NCBI GenBank assembly: GCA_964452495.1
Contig: CAYVMC010000002.1
Span: 1-64,000 of the forward strand
From: CALUTH01 sp964452495
GTDB lineage: Bacteria > Cyanobacteriota > Vampirovibrionia > Gastranaerophilales > Gastranaerophilaceae
DNA: 64,000 nucleotides
Direction of reading: 5' to 3'
Shown here: one piece after another, positions 11,101 to 20,765 of the stretch
Position numbering within the stretch: position 1 is the stretch's first letter
How the letters are laid out: every line of letters starts with the position of its first letter
Made by a program: the position numbers and the translations under genes
Notes under the pieces: generated by a model
Told to the model about the DNA's origin: nothing
The model's input: the letters and a program-made list of their open reading frames with translations, nothing else
Databases searched by the model: none

Positions 11101-14100
11101 GCGTCAGACTGCTATCAGAGCTATACATTCCAATAGTTCCAAGCCAAGTATCCTCTTTATCAAGGATAAGCGACGATGTACCTGAGAGGTTAAGCGTTGC
11201 ATCTGTATTAATCGTAAGTTTCACCGCTTCGGCAATAGTACCATCGGATAATGTCAAAATAGTAGAACCGCCAAGAATAACCTTTCCGTATTCAGCATAC
11301 AAACCGCTTGTGCCTTCTCCTGTATAATCTTCCAATGTCAATGTTGCATCTTCACTGTCCAGTGATATTATGCCAGCCCAGGTATCCAAATCATCGAGTG
11401 TTACGGAAGAACTATTCGCTATATTAAGTGTTGAACCTTCTTGAATATTAACAATTGTTTGTTTAAGAATATCACCGGAATTTATGGTTAAATCCGAATT
11501 CCCTGTTATTGTAACTTTATTTGCAGAATCATCAGATAAAAAGTCAACAGTGTTTTGTTTTCCGCCGCCAATAGTTAAACTGCCTGCATTATTAAGAGAA
11601 ACATTTGTATTATTTATACTTGAACCAGAAGAAAATGAAAGAGAACTGTTGTCAATACTAACATAACCGCCTGTAATTGAAGAATCATCACCATGCAGCG
11701 TTAAATCTGATGAGTTTGTCAAAGAAAATGTACCGCCTGATTGTGAATAATAAACATCCTCAGCAGAGTAATTATCAATAAATATCTTACCATCGGTCAT
11801 ACTGACAAGCCCATCCCAGATATCTCCACCGTTTATCGTTACACTTCCGCCGTTAACAAGTATCTCGCCCGTTTCCGTTATCTCAAGATTATTATCCGCT
11901 TCTATCGTGCCGGCACTTACTTTCAAACTTCCCGACACTGTCAGTTCGCCGCCTTCTAAAACATCCTCTGCATTATTTAAGTCAAATTCTCCGCTTACTA
12001 CTATCTCTCCGCCGGTTTGCGTTAACTTTCCAGTTTCTTGCTTTCCATCATTACTGTCTATTATTAAACTACCGCCGTCTACTTGTACATGACCTGCCCA
12101 CTCCAATCTGCCGCTTCCGCTGCCGTTTTCGCCGGATGCTCCATTATTGGTTATGTTTACTTCCGCATTATCATTTATTACCAATGTTGCATCGTCATAT
12201 ATCGTACCTGCTGATACCGTTAACAATGACTCAGTTTTTCCATCACCGACTATTAAGGTTCCGCCACTCACATAGTCTTCTTCATTGTTCAGGTCAAAGC
12301 TTGTACCAAGTATCGTTGTTGTTCCGCCTGTTTGTTGGTATATTGCACCCTCTGACTTTATCATATTGTCAAGCGTTAAATTACCGTCGCTTATCGTTAA
12401 CGTGCCTTCCCATTTGTCCGTTAAACCGTCTAATGTGACGGTTCCTCCGGTAATATTGAGGGTTGAGTCAGATTTTATATTAACCTTGACATCCGAAGCA
12501 ATTTGAGAAGTACCTGTAAGATTCAAGGTTGAACTATCAAGAATTAACTCACCTTTTTCCGCTATCAAGTTAGAATTATCATCTGTAGTAATACCGGTCA
12601 GTGTCAGACTAGAGGACTCATTCTCCATTACAATCGTCCCTGCCCAATTATCTGCATAATCCAGAGTCAAATCGGCACCGGATAAATAAAGCGTTGCAGC
12701 CACACCTATGTCAAGGGACACTGCTTCTGCTATTGAACCATCTGAAAGGGATATTGACGTTTTACCATACAAAATTAAATTACCCGCTGAGGCAATAAGC
12801 TCACCTATAGATGATTTATAATCTACAAGTTTAAGTGTGCTATCTGCGGAAGTCATTTGTATCAGTCCCTGCCAGGTATCAGCAGTTTCCCCGCTATCAT
12901 TGAGAGTAAGACTAGCATTACCCGCCAGAATAAATGTAGAACCCGAAGTAATATTAAATATTGCATTCTCAAGAATAGTTCCACTTTCCATTACAACAGT
13001 CGACTCATCAGTTATACTGAGTTTATTATTTGTAACATCTGTAGTAATAGCAATATTATTATATCCACCGTTTGAAATATTCAGTTCCGAATTATTATTT
13101 AATGCAATACTTCCACCGCTAACCGTGCCTGTTTGAGCATTAAATGTCGAATTATCCATTATAAGTTCAGCATTGTTATGAGAATAAGAATTACCTAGTG
13201 TAATATCTTTAACTGTAAGACTTCCCGAATTAGCAATCGAACCATTAACCGTATCCTCTGATGACAAGTAAACTGAGCTGCCGAAATTAATGGTTAGTAT
13301 CCCATTGTCATTGAGTATCACTATAATATCATCGTCTATAGAGATATTATTTAGTGTTAAATTTGCATCTGAAATTTTTAAACTTCCTGCCGTTATTGAA
13401 TCAGTATTTCCAAGAGTTAAATCAGCAATGACATTAAGCAGAGATTTTTCACCTGACTGTGTATAACTGCCCGTTTTACTTAATCCGCCAAATGTAACCT
13501 CAGCTCCTGTATTTGTAAGACTCCCAGTAAGAGTATCACCTTCATCCAAGACAATCTCTCCGCCGGAAATTGTTACATTACCACCCAACTCAACATATGC
13601 TTCAGAATTTATATCAGTTTCACCGCTTAATGTAAGCGAGGTTCCGGATTTAACTATGACACTATTTGAAGTATCATCAAGCGTACGGATAACAGCACTA
13701 TTTAAAGTACCATTATCAAAACTAATACCTGATGAATTTGACAGATTAACAGTACCGTTATCCGTTATGGAACTTCCGTTCTTAAGAGTCAATGATGCCT
13801 CGGAAATATTTAATACTCCGCCGATTTGAACATATAAAGAACTGTCGCTTGTTTCTTTATCCAGAGAAAGATTAACTATTCCATTGTTATATATACGGCC
13901 CCCCCAGCTGTCATTGTCATCAATATTTAAAACAGAGGTTTCATCAACATTTACAGCAGCCGCACTTGATATTGATAAAGCAACATCAGAAGCAATTACT
14001 GCTCCATTTTCCATATTAAGAATGTCATAGAGGTTAATTATACCGTTAACCAATGTATCATCCCCATCAACGGTAAACTCAGAAGAAATATTTGTCACAC

Positions 14101-17100
14101 CGCCATTAATAGTCAAGACTCCAGTTCTATCATCAGTCGAAATATTGAGAGTACCTCCTGCTATACTGACATCACCCGCCCAGAAATCATCGTCATCAAT
14201 GGTTACAGTACCATCTCCGGATATGTTCAATATTGATCCGCTAATAAGATTTACAACCGCACCGGAGTCTATTACACCGGCACTAACACGAAGAGTTCCA
14301 GTATTATCACTGCTGCTCCCGATATTTAAAGTTCCTGCAGTGATATTATCGGAGTCAGAATTCAAGGCAAAATTACCGGTCACATTAGTTTGTGCAGTTG
14401 CCACTTTTTGCACTAAAGATCCGGTCTTAGAAACATTATCAATATTCAAGACAGAACTGTTATTAATAGTACCTGCCCAAATATCATTATCATTAAGGTT
14501 AACTACTCCGGAGGCAATACTTAAACTTGCTTCGCTTGCAAGGTCGACTATTGAAGCACTGTTGATATTTGACGAAGCATTAAAAGTTATATTACCCGAG
14601 TTAATATCAATCGTGTTTTCAGTATCATCTGTTATAATTTTCAATGTACTATTTGTACCAGATGAAAACTCTAACAATGATTTATCATATAGATAAACTG
14701 AACCATCAGTTATTGATGAATCTGAATCCGTTAAACGAAGCACCGAATCGTACATATAAAGATTACCGCCGGTTTGTACATAAACGGCATTTGATAAACT
14801 CCAATCATTTAAAGTCAAATCACCATCATTTAATGTCAATGTACCAGCAACATTATCCTCACCTGACAGAGTCAACTCTCCGCCATTAATTATAAGTTTT
14901 GCATTTTCAAAAACCTTAACCGTAACGTCATTTGCAATTGTACCGCCGGATAAAGTAAAATTAGCCAGAGTCGCATCATCATCACCAATGTTTAAGTATC
15001 CATCCAAAATAGAATCTGCGTCTGAAAGTTCAAACCCCTCACCCGTAACATTTAAAACTGAATCCGCATCTGTCTGGGTATAAGAACCTGCTGTTTTATC
15101 AACACTATCAGCATTAACAATACCGCCGGTATTAACAATAGAACCCTTCCAGATATCATATTTATCAAGAGATAATGATGCACCGTTACTCACTGTAATC
15201 TCGGAACTTTCATCTATATCTATTATGGTCTCAGCAGCTACAATTGATGAACCATCAAGTGTTAATGAACTTTCGGTCAAATTGAGCTTACCGCCTGATG
15301 AATTTAAAATACCATTAGAAGTAAGCTCATCAAATATCAAAGTGCCGCCGGTTTGGTTTATTGTACCTGCCCAGAGATCACCGTCATCAATGGTTACAGT
15401 ACCATCTCCGGATATGTTCAATATTGATCCGCTAATAAGATTTACAACCGCACCGGAGTCTATTACACCGGCACTAACACCGAGAGTTCCGGTATTACTA
15501 CTACTGCTGCTCCCGATATTTAAAGTTCCTGCACTAATATGGTCAGAAGAATTATTAAGGTCAAAACTGCTGCCTGTTATTGTTGTAATAGCACTCGATG
15601 CTGATTGAACAAGTGTTCCGGTATCCTTTTTTGATATATTATCTATATAAAGTCTTGCAAAATTAGAATTAAGCTCTATATTACCAGCCCACGTATCACC
15701 TTCGTTTAAATAAAGGCTTGACAGACTAGAGTTTGACGTCCCCTCAAGATTTATCGTAGAGCCTTCATCAATCTTTACCGTATCATCAGCATAAATTGTT
15801 CCACTTGTGTGTGTAAAAGTTGAATTATTTGTAACCGTAAAGCTATCACCACTACCAGATGTAGAAAGGATAGCAGCATTACCTTCCTGACCGTTTGCAA
15901 TAGTTAATGAAGAACCCTCACCTGAACTTCCAAACGTGACAGTCCCGTCGGTTATTGAGGAACCAGCATTCAGTACTAAATCAGCACCATCGCTCAAATT
16001 TAAAGTTCCGCCGGTTTGTGTATATGTCGATGTATCGCTTGTTTCCTTCTTATAACCGGTAATATTTAATATTCCGCCCGATAATTCAACATTACCGTTC
16101 CAGTTATCTCCGTCGTTAATTGTTACACCGTTACTTGTATGAGTTGTTGAAATACTTATCGTTGCCTCTTGATCAAGAACTAATTGCACGGCCTCTAAAA
16201 TATACGATGACGTATTATTAATATTAAGAATACCCGAATGAACATTAAGATTACCTGAAGTTGCCTGTAACCTACCGCCGGATGTTAAATCGCTATAATC
16301 TAAAAGTCCGTCGCCATCAAGTGTAATTGTAGTATTACTATCCCAGGTATCACCGGAATTAAGGTATACATAACCATCTGTTATTGCAATTGTAGCACTA
16401 TTGGTTAAATTAACAACCGTATCCGCATAAATATAAGAACCGTCATAAACATTCAATGTACCACTAGAATTTGTTCTATAAACATTTAAAGTACCGCCGT
16501 CAGCATAAATATTACCATTTGTAGTGAGATACGTATAATTCAGAGTCCCGTCTGTCAGATATATATCGCCGCTCCAGGTATCGGAGCGGTTTATATAAAC
16601 CGTCCCGCCGGTAATATGTAACTCTCCTGTATCCTCAATTTTAGTCGTTACAACCTCGGCAATACTTGCATTATCTATTATATAGAGTCTGCCGTTCTCT
16701 CCAACAGTTAAAGTTCCGTATTTTGCCTCCAAAATCCCATTCCCTACAGATTCTGCATTATCAGAAACTGTCAGGGATACAGTGTTATTGGCCATTTCAA
16801 TACTACCCTCCCAGGTATCGTTATTGTTAATCGTAACACTAACAGTACCAGTATCTAGTTTCAATTTAGACCCCTCATCCAAATCTACCTGAGCATTGGC
16901 ATCAATCGTTCCCGCTGTCATCGTAAGAGTAGAATTATCAGTAATAGTTAAAACACTATCACTTTCGTCAATTGCATAAAGAATCATACTATTGGTATCA
17001 AGCCCGTTTGCAATAGTCAGCTCACCGCTATTTTGCAAATAACCTGTACCGCCTGTAATATAAGAGTCCTCCGTATTCAAAGTTAATGATGCATTATCAA

Positions 17101-20100
17101 CATACAAAGTACCGCCTGTTTGTGTGTATGTCTTATTAGCATCAGTTTCGGCAACAAGTTCTTCGTTAAGAGTTAATGAACCGCTTGTTAAATCAATGTT
17201 GCCGCTCCAGTCATCGTCTTTGTCTAGAAAAACATTGGCTCCGCTTATTGTCAAGGAAGCATTATCAGCAACAGTAACAGAAGCCTCTTTATTAATTGTC
17301 CCGCCAGTCAATGTAAGAGATGAACCATCAGATACAGTTAACACATTTAACGAACTATCCTCAGTAGTAATATTTGCAGAATTACTAAAACCATTGTCAA
17401 AATTAAGAATAGAAGCATTCCTTAAATTTATATACCCGCCGGAAATGGATGAATCCCCTGTGTTCAAGACAAGAATAGTTTTATCAAGGTTCAATGTACC
17501 GCCGGTTTGTGTATATGTAGATGTATCGGTTGTTTTCTTCTCATAACCGGTAATATTTAATATTCCACCCGATAATTCAATATTACCACTCCATATATCA
17601 GTGCTATCAATAGTAATGTCAGAAGTTGACCCGTTTATATTAAGCGTAGAACCTGAATCAATTGTTATAGCAGCCGCCTCATCTATTGTACCGCCATCGG
17701 AAATCAAAGTAGAATTATTTATAATTTGAATAATGTTACTTGTTGAATCATTAGCATTAATTGTCGCAGAATTTTCACCTCCATTACTAAAATATAACTC
17801 CGAATCATCGGTTAAATTAACTGTTCCACCGGTAATAGAGGAACCTTCATTAAGAGTCATATTCGTAGACTCTAAATTAAGAGTTCCCCCCGACTGATTA
17901 AATGTTTTATTTGTTGAATCAGTAGAAATAGATTTATCATTATTAAAATCATTAAGAGATATGGTACCTGAGTTTAATGAAAGCGCACCGCTCCAATCAT
18001 CAGTACCACTATCAAGAGTAACATCCGCACCGGATACAGAAAGCCCTGAACCTGACTCAATTGTTACCACAGTCCCTTCTATGATTTTTCCACCCTGAAT
18101 ATCATAAGAAGTCCCATCTTTAATTTGTAATGTAGAAGACTCATCGGTTGTAATACTTGCGGTCGTATTGTCCTCTCCATTTTCGATAACAAGAGTAGAG
18201 TTGTTTGTAAGGCTAATATTACCACCCTTCAGAATATCTGTACTTTGTGTTAGTTCTATATTTGAATTATCAAGAGTGAGAGAACCTCCAGTCTGCGAAA
18301 AACCCGATGCTTTTATATGGGCTTCGATAGAAAGCTCTCCGCTCAATAAGTTTATATCCCCGCCCCAGGTATCTGCTCCGTCTAGAGAAACATTGGCTCC
18401 GCTTATTGTCAAGGAAGCATTATCAGCAACAGTAACAGAAGCCTCTTTATTAATTGTCCCGCCAGTCAATGTAAGAGATGAACCATCAGATACAGTTAAC
18501 ACATTTAACGAACTATCCTCAGTAGTAATATTTGCAGAATTACTAAAACCATTGTCAAAATTAAGAATAGAAGCATTCCTTAAATTTATATACCCGCCGG
18601 AAATGGATGAATCCCCTGTGTTCAAGACAAGAATAGTTTTATCAAGGTTCAATGTACCGCCGGTTTGTGTATATGTAGATGTATCGGTTGTTTTCTTCTC
18701 ATAACCGGTAATATTTAATATTCCACCCGATAATTCAATATTACCACTCCATATATCAGTGCTATCAATAGTAATGTCAGAAGTTGACCCGTTTATATTA
18801 AGCGTAGAACCTGAATCAATTGTTATAGCAGCCGCCTCATCTATTGTACCGCCATCGGAAATCAAAGTAGAATTATTTATAATTTGAATAATGTTACTTG
18901 TTGAATCATTAGCATTAATTGTCGCAGAATTTTCACCTCCATTACTAAAATATAACTCCGAATCATCGGTTAAATTAACTGTTCCACCGGTAATAGAGGA
19001 ACCTTCATTAAGAGTCATATTCGTAGACTCTAAATTAAGAGTTCCCCCCGACTGATTAAATGTTTTATTTGTTGAATCAGTAGAAATAGATTTATCATTA
19101 TTAAAATCATTAAGAGATATGGTACCTGAGTTTAATGAAAGCGCACCGCTCCAATTATCAGTATCACTATCAAGAGTAACTTCCGCACCGGATACAGAAA
19201 GTTCTGAACCTGACTCAATTGTTATCTCTGCTTCCTTACCTATAGTTCCGCCGGATAATTGTAAATTGGAATTGTTTGTAAGTGTAATAATATCGTCACC
19301 AGAAGTAGTAATAGAAGTTTTATTTGTCTCCCCATTGCTAAATATTAAACTGGAGGAATTTGACATATTAACAGAGCCGCCATTAAATACAGAACTGGAA
19401 TTATTCAATGATATTTCTGAATTATCAAGATTTATAGTGCCGCCTAACAAATTAAACAGTATAGAACTATCCGTATTAAAATATTTATCCGTAATATTTG
19501 CAGTCCCGCTGCTTACACTCAATGAACCGGAATAAATATCATCGCTGTCGATATTTATAACTGCACTGCTTGAGTTAACATTAATACCTGAGCCTGCAGC
19601 AACATTCAATTGAGCATCAGAAGCTATTGTCCCTCCGGATAAATTTAATGTAGAATCCGAAGTTATATTTACAGTATCTCCCTCGTCTGCATAAACGGTT
19701 GTAGTTGCTGTACCACCGCTTGCTATATTTAAAGTAGAGTTTTCAAGATTAATTGTTCCGCCAGTAATACTTGAACCAGTACCGGCAGTAAATTTAGATT
19801 CGGTTAAGTTTAGACTACCTGCACTCTGTGTATAACTTTCTGGAGTAAAATCTTCTACACTATTAATATTAATACTGCCACTGTTGCTTGTAAGAGATAA
19901 TCCGCCGGAAATACTGTCTTGGTTATCCAAATACAATGTTCCTGTTGTAACATTAATAGTGGTTCCAGAAACTGTATTTATAATAACCTCTGCAGCAATA
20001 GAAGAATTAGTTGTAAGTGTAAATGTCGTCCCCCCCTCCATATTGAGAGTTCCTCCGGTTGCACTAAGCCGAAGCTCTGATGATGATGATGATGTTACCC

Positions 20101-20566
20101 CATCAAGGTATAATGCACCTGATTCCATACTTACAACAGAAGAACTCTGAAAAGAATCTCCGCTATCCAGATATAATGTACCGCCGGTAAGATTAATTGT
20201 CGAGTATCTACCGATAACAACTTTAACCGCAGCTTCTATAATCGACTCCGTGGCAAGAGTTAATGTTGTACGATTAGTATTGCTGCTTCCGTTACTAAGA
20301 GTTATAGTCCCACTAATAGCATTCAAAATACCATTATAGCCTCTTCCATTAGCTGTAACAGTAATAGAACCACCATCTAAATTTAAAATATCATCATTGT
20401 TACTACTCCAAGAATATGTATTTTCGTCATAAACTACAGTTCCTTCGGTAGTATTTACCGTAGCAGTACCGCCGGACACTGTAGTAGTTTCAGCAATACA
20501 AACAATCGGCAAAGATAATGCCGCAACAACAGCCGCTAACACTAATAACTGCTTAGATTTACTCAT
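5168..20566 (-). CDS. Giant autotransporter adhesin (5132 aa)
   Basis: Type Va-like autotransporter predicted to be exported by Sec and displayed on the outer membrane. Residues 1-25 form a signal peptide (MSKSKQLLVLAAVVAAL...CIA, cleavage before ETT). Residues ~26-4850 are a very long Ser/Thr/Gly/Asn-rich passenger of short beta-helix repeats, such as TGGTLNL, DTWAGTI and SGGTI. Many periods carry an aspartate followed by W-x-G, a recurrent DxW(S/A/N/K)G marker. Residues ~4860-5132 are the translocator barrel, beginning near DPGIWVKTYGNFE and ending in the outer-membrane C-terminal signature LEYRF. There is no Cys-rich or protease motif. Long stretches are duplicated at DNA level (see repeat entries), indicating recent recombination. 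The ligand is unknown. The frame is intact throughout. Confidence 0.93.
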   Translation of the reverse strand: MSKSKQLLVLAAVVAALSLPIVCIAETTTVSGGTATVNTTEGTVVYDENTYSWSSNNDDILNLDGGSITVTANGRGYNGILNAISGTITLSNGSSNTNRTTLTLATESIIEAAVKVVIGRYSTINLTGGTLYLDSGDSFQSSSVVSMESGALYLDGVTSSSSSELRLSATGGTLNMEGGTTFTLTTNSSIAAEVIINTVSGTTINVTTGTLYLDNQDSISGGLSLTSNSGSININSVEDFTPESYTQSAGSLNLTESKFTAGTGSSITGGTINLENSTLNIASGGTATTTVYADEGDTVNITSDSTLNLSGGTIASDAQLNVAAGSGINVNSSSAVINIDSDDIYSGSLSVSSGTANITDKYFNTDSSILFNLLGGTINLDNSEISLNNSSSVFNGGSVNMSNSSSLIFSNGETNKTSITTSGDDIITLTNNSNLQLSGGTIGKEAEITIESGSELSVSGAEVTLDSDTDNWSGALSLNSGTISLNDFNNDKSISTDSTNKTFNQSGGTLNLESTNMTLNEGSSITGGTVNLTDDSELYFSNGGENSATINANDSTSNIIQIINNSTLISDGGTIDEAAAITIDSGSTLNINGSTSDITIDSTDIWSGNIELSGGILNITGYEKKTTDTSTYTQTGGTLNLDKTILVLNTGDSSISGGYINLRNASILNFDNGFSNSANITTEDSSLNVLTVSDGSSLTLTGGTINKEASVTVADNASLTISGANVSLDGADTWGGDINLLSGELSIEAHIKASGFSQTGGSLTLDNSNIELTQSTDILKGGNISLTNNSTLVIENGEDNTTASITTDESSTLQIKDGTSYDIQGGKIIEGTVVTIESGSGLSVSGADVTLDSGTDDWSGALSLNSGTISLNDFNNDKSISTDSTNKTFNQSGGTLNLESTNMTLNEGSSITGGTVNLTDDSELYFSNGGENSATINANDSTSNIIQIINNSTLISDGGTIDEAAAITIDSGSTLNINGSTSDITIDSTDIWSGNIELSGGILNITGYEKKTTDTSTYTQTGGTLNLDKTILVLNTGDSSISGGYINLRNASILNFDNGFSNSANITTEDSSLNVLTVSDGSSLTLTGGTINKEASVTVADNASLTISGANVFLDKDDDWSGNIDLTSGSLTLNEELVAETDANKTYTQTGGTLYVDNASLTLNTEDSYITGGTGYLQNSGELTIANGLDTNSMILYAIDESDSVLTITDNSTLTMTAGTIDANAQVDLDEGSKLKLDTGTVSVTINNNDTWEGSIEMANNTVSLTVSDNAESVGNGILEAKYGTLTVGENGRLYIIDNASIAEVVTTKIEDTGELHITGGTVYINRSDTWSGDIYLTDGTLNYTYLTTNGNIYADGGTLNVYRTNSSGTLNVYDGSYIYADTVVNLTNSATIAITDGYVYLNSGDTWDSNTTITLDGDGLLDYSDLTSGGRLQATSGNLNVHSGILNINNTSSYILEAVQLVLDQEATISISTTHTSNGVTINDGDNWNGNVELSGGILNITGYKKETSDTSTYTQTGGTLNLSDGADLVLNAGSSITDGTVTFGSSGEGSSLTIANGQEGNAAILSTSGSGDSFTVTNNSTFTHTSGTIYADDTVKIDEGSTINLEGTSNSSLSSLYLNEGDTWAGNIELNSNFARLYIDNISKKDTGTLVQSASSAITTITGSSFDLNNSSDHISAGTLNIGSSSSSNTGTLGVSAGVIDSGAVVNLISGSILNISGDGTVTIDDGDLWAGTINQTGGTLIFDELTSNGILNSSGGKLNLTESSLTLDGSSIVAAETIIDIDESSEITVSNGASLSLDKYDIWKGSIVNTGGIVNADSVDKTAGSYTQTDADSVLNVTGEGFELSDADSILDGYLNIGDDDATLANFTLSGGTIANDVTVKVFENAKLIINGGELTLSGEDNVAGTLTLNDGDLTLNDWSLSNAVYVQTGGNLYMYDSVLRLTDSDSSITDGSVYLYDKSLLEFSSGTNSTLKIITDDTENTIDINSGNITFNASSNINSASIVDLASEASLSIASGVVNLNDNDIWAGTINNSSVLNIDNVSKTGSLVQKVATAQTNVTGNFALNSDSDNITAGTLNIGSSSDNTGTLRVSAGVIDSGAVVNLISGSILNISGDGTVTIDDDDFWAGDVSIAGGTLNISTDDRTGVLTINGGVTNISSEFTVDGDDTLVNGIINLYDILNMENGAVIASDVALSISSAAAVNVDETSVLNIDDNDSWGGRIYNNGIVNLSLDKETSDSSLYVQIGGVLNISEASLTLKNGSSITDNGTVNLSNSSGISFDNGTLNSAVIRTLDDTSNSVIVKSGTSLTLSGETDINSEAYVELGGNVTISGGEIVLDEGDTLTGSLTNTGAEVTFGGLSKTGSYTQSGEKSLLNVIADLTLGNTDSITAGSLKISDANLTLNNISIDDDIIVILNDNGILTINFGSSVYLSSEDTVNGSIANSGSLTVKDITLGNSYSHNNAELIMDNSTFNAQTGTVSGGSIALNNNSELNISNGGYNNIAITTDVTNNKLSITDESTVVMESGTILENAIFNITSGSTFILAGNASLTLNDSGETADTWQGLIQMTSADSTLKLVDYKSSIGELIASAGNLILYGKTSISLSDGSIAEAVSLDIGVAATLYLSGADLTLDYADNWAGTIVMENESSSLTLTGITTDDNSNLIAEKGELILDSSTLNLTGTSQIASDVKVNIKSDSTLNITGGTVTLDGLTDKWEGTLTISDGNLTLDNMIKSEGAIYQQTGGTTTILGTSFDLNNEEDYVSGGTLIVGDGKTESLLTVSAGTIYDDATLVINDNAEVNITNNGASGENGSGSGRLEWAGHVQVDGGSLIIDSNDGKQETGKLTQTGGEIVVSGEFDLNNAEDVLEGGELTVSGSLKVSAGTIEADNNLEITETGEILVNGGSVTINGGDIWDGLVSMTDGKIFIDNYSAEDVYYSQSGGTFSLTNSSDLTLHGDDSSITGGYVSIDNSSLSFSSGSSINNTNVSLNNAGSLTIGGGKQNTVDFLSDDSANKVTITGNSDLTINSGDILKQTIVNIQEGSTLNIANSSSVTLDDLDTWAGIISLDSEDATLTLEDYTGEGTSGLYAEYGKVILGGSTILTLSDGTIAEAVKLTINTDATLNLSGTSSLILDKEDTWLGTIGMYSSDSSLTLTGMNITDEANLIATAGNLRLDNTVLTIGGNSNISNDVNLNIDSVSTVNLTDGELNIDDGDTWAGTVNNQGGNLTIDRDTTNKTGVLTQESKDAKTTVLGTFFDLNNVLDRIMAGELTVGNGMENALLTVSEGSIDSAVIVNITEYASISIKGGDVTLDDDDIWKGNLSISDDGELTLDGVNKDGILEQTGGNITIASEFTLNNASDSLNGGSLNLNDNAKFIISNGTVGADTSISMEEGSSIEVSGGELTLNDDDIWSEQVTVAGGILNIYDPQKTGSLVQTSGVTNILQDFTLNNVQDSIEGGTLSISDGVELTVSNGQITAAAVVKIASDAILSVSGGYVTLNANDTWNGSVVHTSGDLTVSGYDNNTNVNGAIESSGGNLTIKDGYLTIASGSSIASDTLLNINSEASLDITGGTVELDSSDIWNGNISISEGSLSLSDINKTTGTESSFIQTGGSLSMSDSTLTIADSESGITSGDVSLDNSNLTISGGSINGSDISLDNSSTLTISNGTSNSIAITTEEGTNNTVSVTGNDTKLDITGGTITEDTSVTIGSGATVNITGADANVILDGLTDKWEGTLTISDGYLTLDNMIKSEGAIYQQTGGTTTILGTSFDLNNEEDYVSGGTLIVGDGKTESLLTVSAGTIYDDATLVINDNAEVNITNNGASGENGSGSGRLEWAGHVQVDGGSLIIDSNDGKQETGKLTQTGGEIVVSGEFDLNNAEDVLEGGELTVSGSLKVSAGTIEADNNLEITETGEILVNGGSVTINGGDIWDGLVKVTDGDLILDGVDKSGILTQTGGNTVITGDFNLNNEDDLISGGELTIQEDTFTISQGTVGADADITINTDAKIAVTDNGSLTLDSDDIWNGDVSVSGGKLVISEIEDKTGSLTQTSGDISITGDFNLNNTSDLISEGSLTIQDGTFTISQGTVEAGADITINTDAEIAVTGGSLTLDTGDSWNGDISLSSGNLSIAQDKITTTDSTFNQTGGTLDLSSSLTLKEGSSITGDSIVNVTGGSLIFENNTQNSGSITTGDSSYLTVSADSSLELTGGTIADGSVLDISGDLSINGSETIVNVGSGDTWKGNITLVDGNLNLTVSKVTDADSTYNQTGGNLSISGVGLTLNDDSSVTGGSISLDGGTLTASSGSSITTAEISMNDSSSLVIDNGENNTVSISTDETTNSIYIATGSTVTVIGGEIAAETELGIYGDLNVNNDAIVTVDDTDIWEGKISLEDGTLILENVADAGDFEAKSGTLEILGSNTTLGENLVVNKGVKTIIDDMSTLKISGGSVTFDDNESSSDDWSGGITMSSGSFTLTDNFLHETEKGTYNQDGGTLYIDNGAGLTINDAMSSITGNSVVELGDNGTLTIANGRDHSGVIKTTGNSEFVLSSNSSFTMSGDSSIVASTDLSIANGSTLNVSSGEVVFDNLGTESQSDNWSGKVNVTDTGRLTIADSNTSIGTDGNITSANLEQTGGTLSLSNTVLELYENMNDILQSGTVEVDSRSRINLGTAWANSDIILQSAGLIAAANGAIEANSLGGLIIDNVNGRADFTIDIYENAIESTYTTDTFDFTSITSTDSSQVAIVNISGFNLIQSNSGAMITSQTVDLGNIFDADEIGDNVIFTSTAEDVLTPVNRYQLVASDANDGTYYLNILGYNKQAFRGQVVSVAQLMNQLVINDIMFDRLMLTPQTLAKTSVANRLAIQDTNVLPGYEYTRHDPGIWVKTYGNFETLRMTEGLAVENSAYGSLVGVDMGTIDIGKGWSWIPTVYMGYIGAHQSFSGVSANENGGQIGAMGTFFNKNWIASLLGYASLYNVEMNVQGNNDQDMNYYAGTALKGAYNWRIKNKFIVQPSATVSYNFFGGPKWQSNYGQIGMTTGTLNGLNVAPGVNFIWQEETWNIFATVAYVYNCVGGVSGSASGVELPDIWLKRGYLQYGFGISKELTDRLSLFAQVILRNVGRTGIGFQGELEYRF
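8766..9394 (-). repeat. Autotransporter internal duplication A, copy 1
   Basis: This ~629-bp block is repeated at 11811-12439 (offset 3045 bp) with only about two base differences seen on reading. The encoded passenger segment is therefore essentially identical in both places. Such identity implies a recent duplication or gene conversion. Confidence 0.93.
11811..12439 (-). repeat. Autotransporter internal duplication A, copy 2
   Basis: Second copy of the block at 8766-9394, in the same orientation and reading frame. The copies diverge abruptly just outside both ends. Confidence 0.93.
14191..14289 (-). repeat. Autotransporter internal duplication C, copy 1
   Basis: A 99-bp exact match to 15382-15480, offset 1191 bp, with weaker similarity continuing downstream. 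It encodes the same passenger segment (NISGDGTVTIDD region). Confidence 0.88.
15382..15480 (-). repeat. Autotransporter internal duplication C, copy 2
   Basis: Second copy of the 99-bp block at 14191-14289, same orientation and frame. Confidence 0.88.
17222..18063 (-). repeat. Autotransporter internal duplication B, copy 1
   Basis: This block matches 18380-19221 at an offset of 1158 bp. The first ~770 bp are near-identical, with scattered differences toward the 18063 end. It keeps the reading frame. The two copies lie close together, so unequal crossing over could change passenger length by exactly 386 codons. Confidence 0.93.
18380..19221 (-). repeat. Autotransporter internal duplication B, copy 2
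   Basis: Second copy of the 17222-18063 block, in direct orientation and in frame. It encodes the same segment, including INNSTLISDGGTIDEAAAI. Confidence 0.93.
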
Positions 20567-20765
20567 TAAAAAGGTTCTACTACTTCCATTCTACTAATAC
20601 ACATACTATATTCTAACTTATTCAAATAGATTTTGTAAATCATTTATAAAGTCTAGTTATATTTGTTCACATTTGAAAACCTTCATAATATACAAAAATC
20701 CTGTAAACAGTCGATGTCTTATAAATAAAATAATAATAAGATATTTATGGGATATAAGGGATAAT
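20567..20765. promoter_or_regulatory. Divergent intergenic region, autotransporter / flagellar operon
   Basis: About 200 bp separate the autotransporter start (-) from the C-ring gene start (+). The DNA is AT-rich and must hold promoters for both directions. I do not see a confident -35/-10 pair, nor a clear sigma28 or sigma54 signature. Confidence 0.4.

Noticed and set aside
6621..20150. Many plus-strand ORFs antisense to the autotransporter
   Set aside because: They mirror the repetitive Ser/Thr/Gly codons of the sense gene, repeat whenever the sense repeats, and have no RBS or domain.
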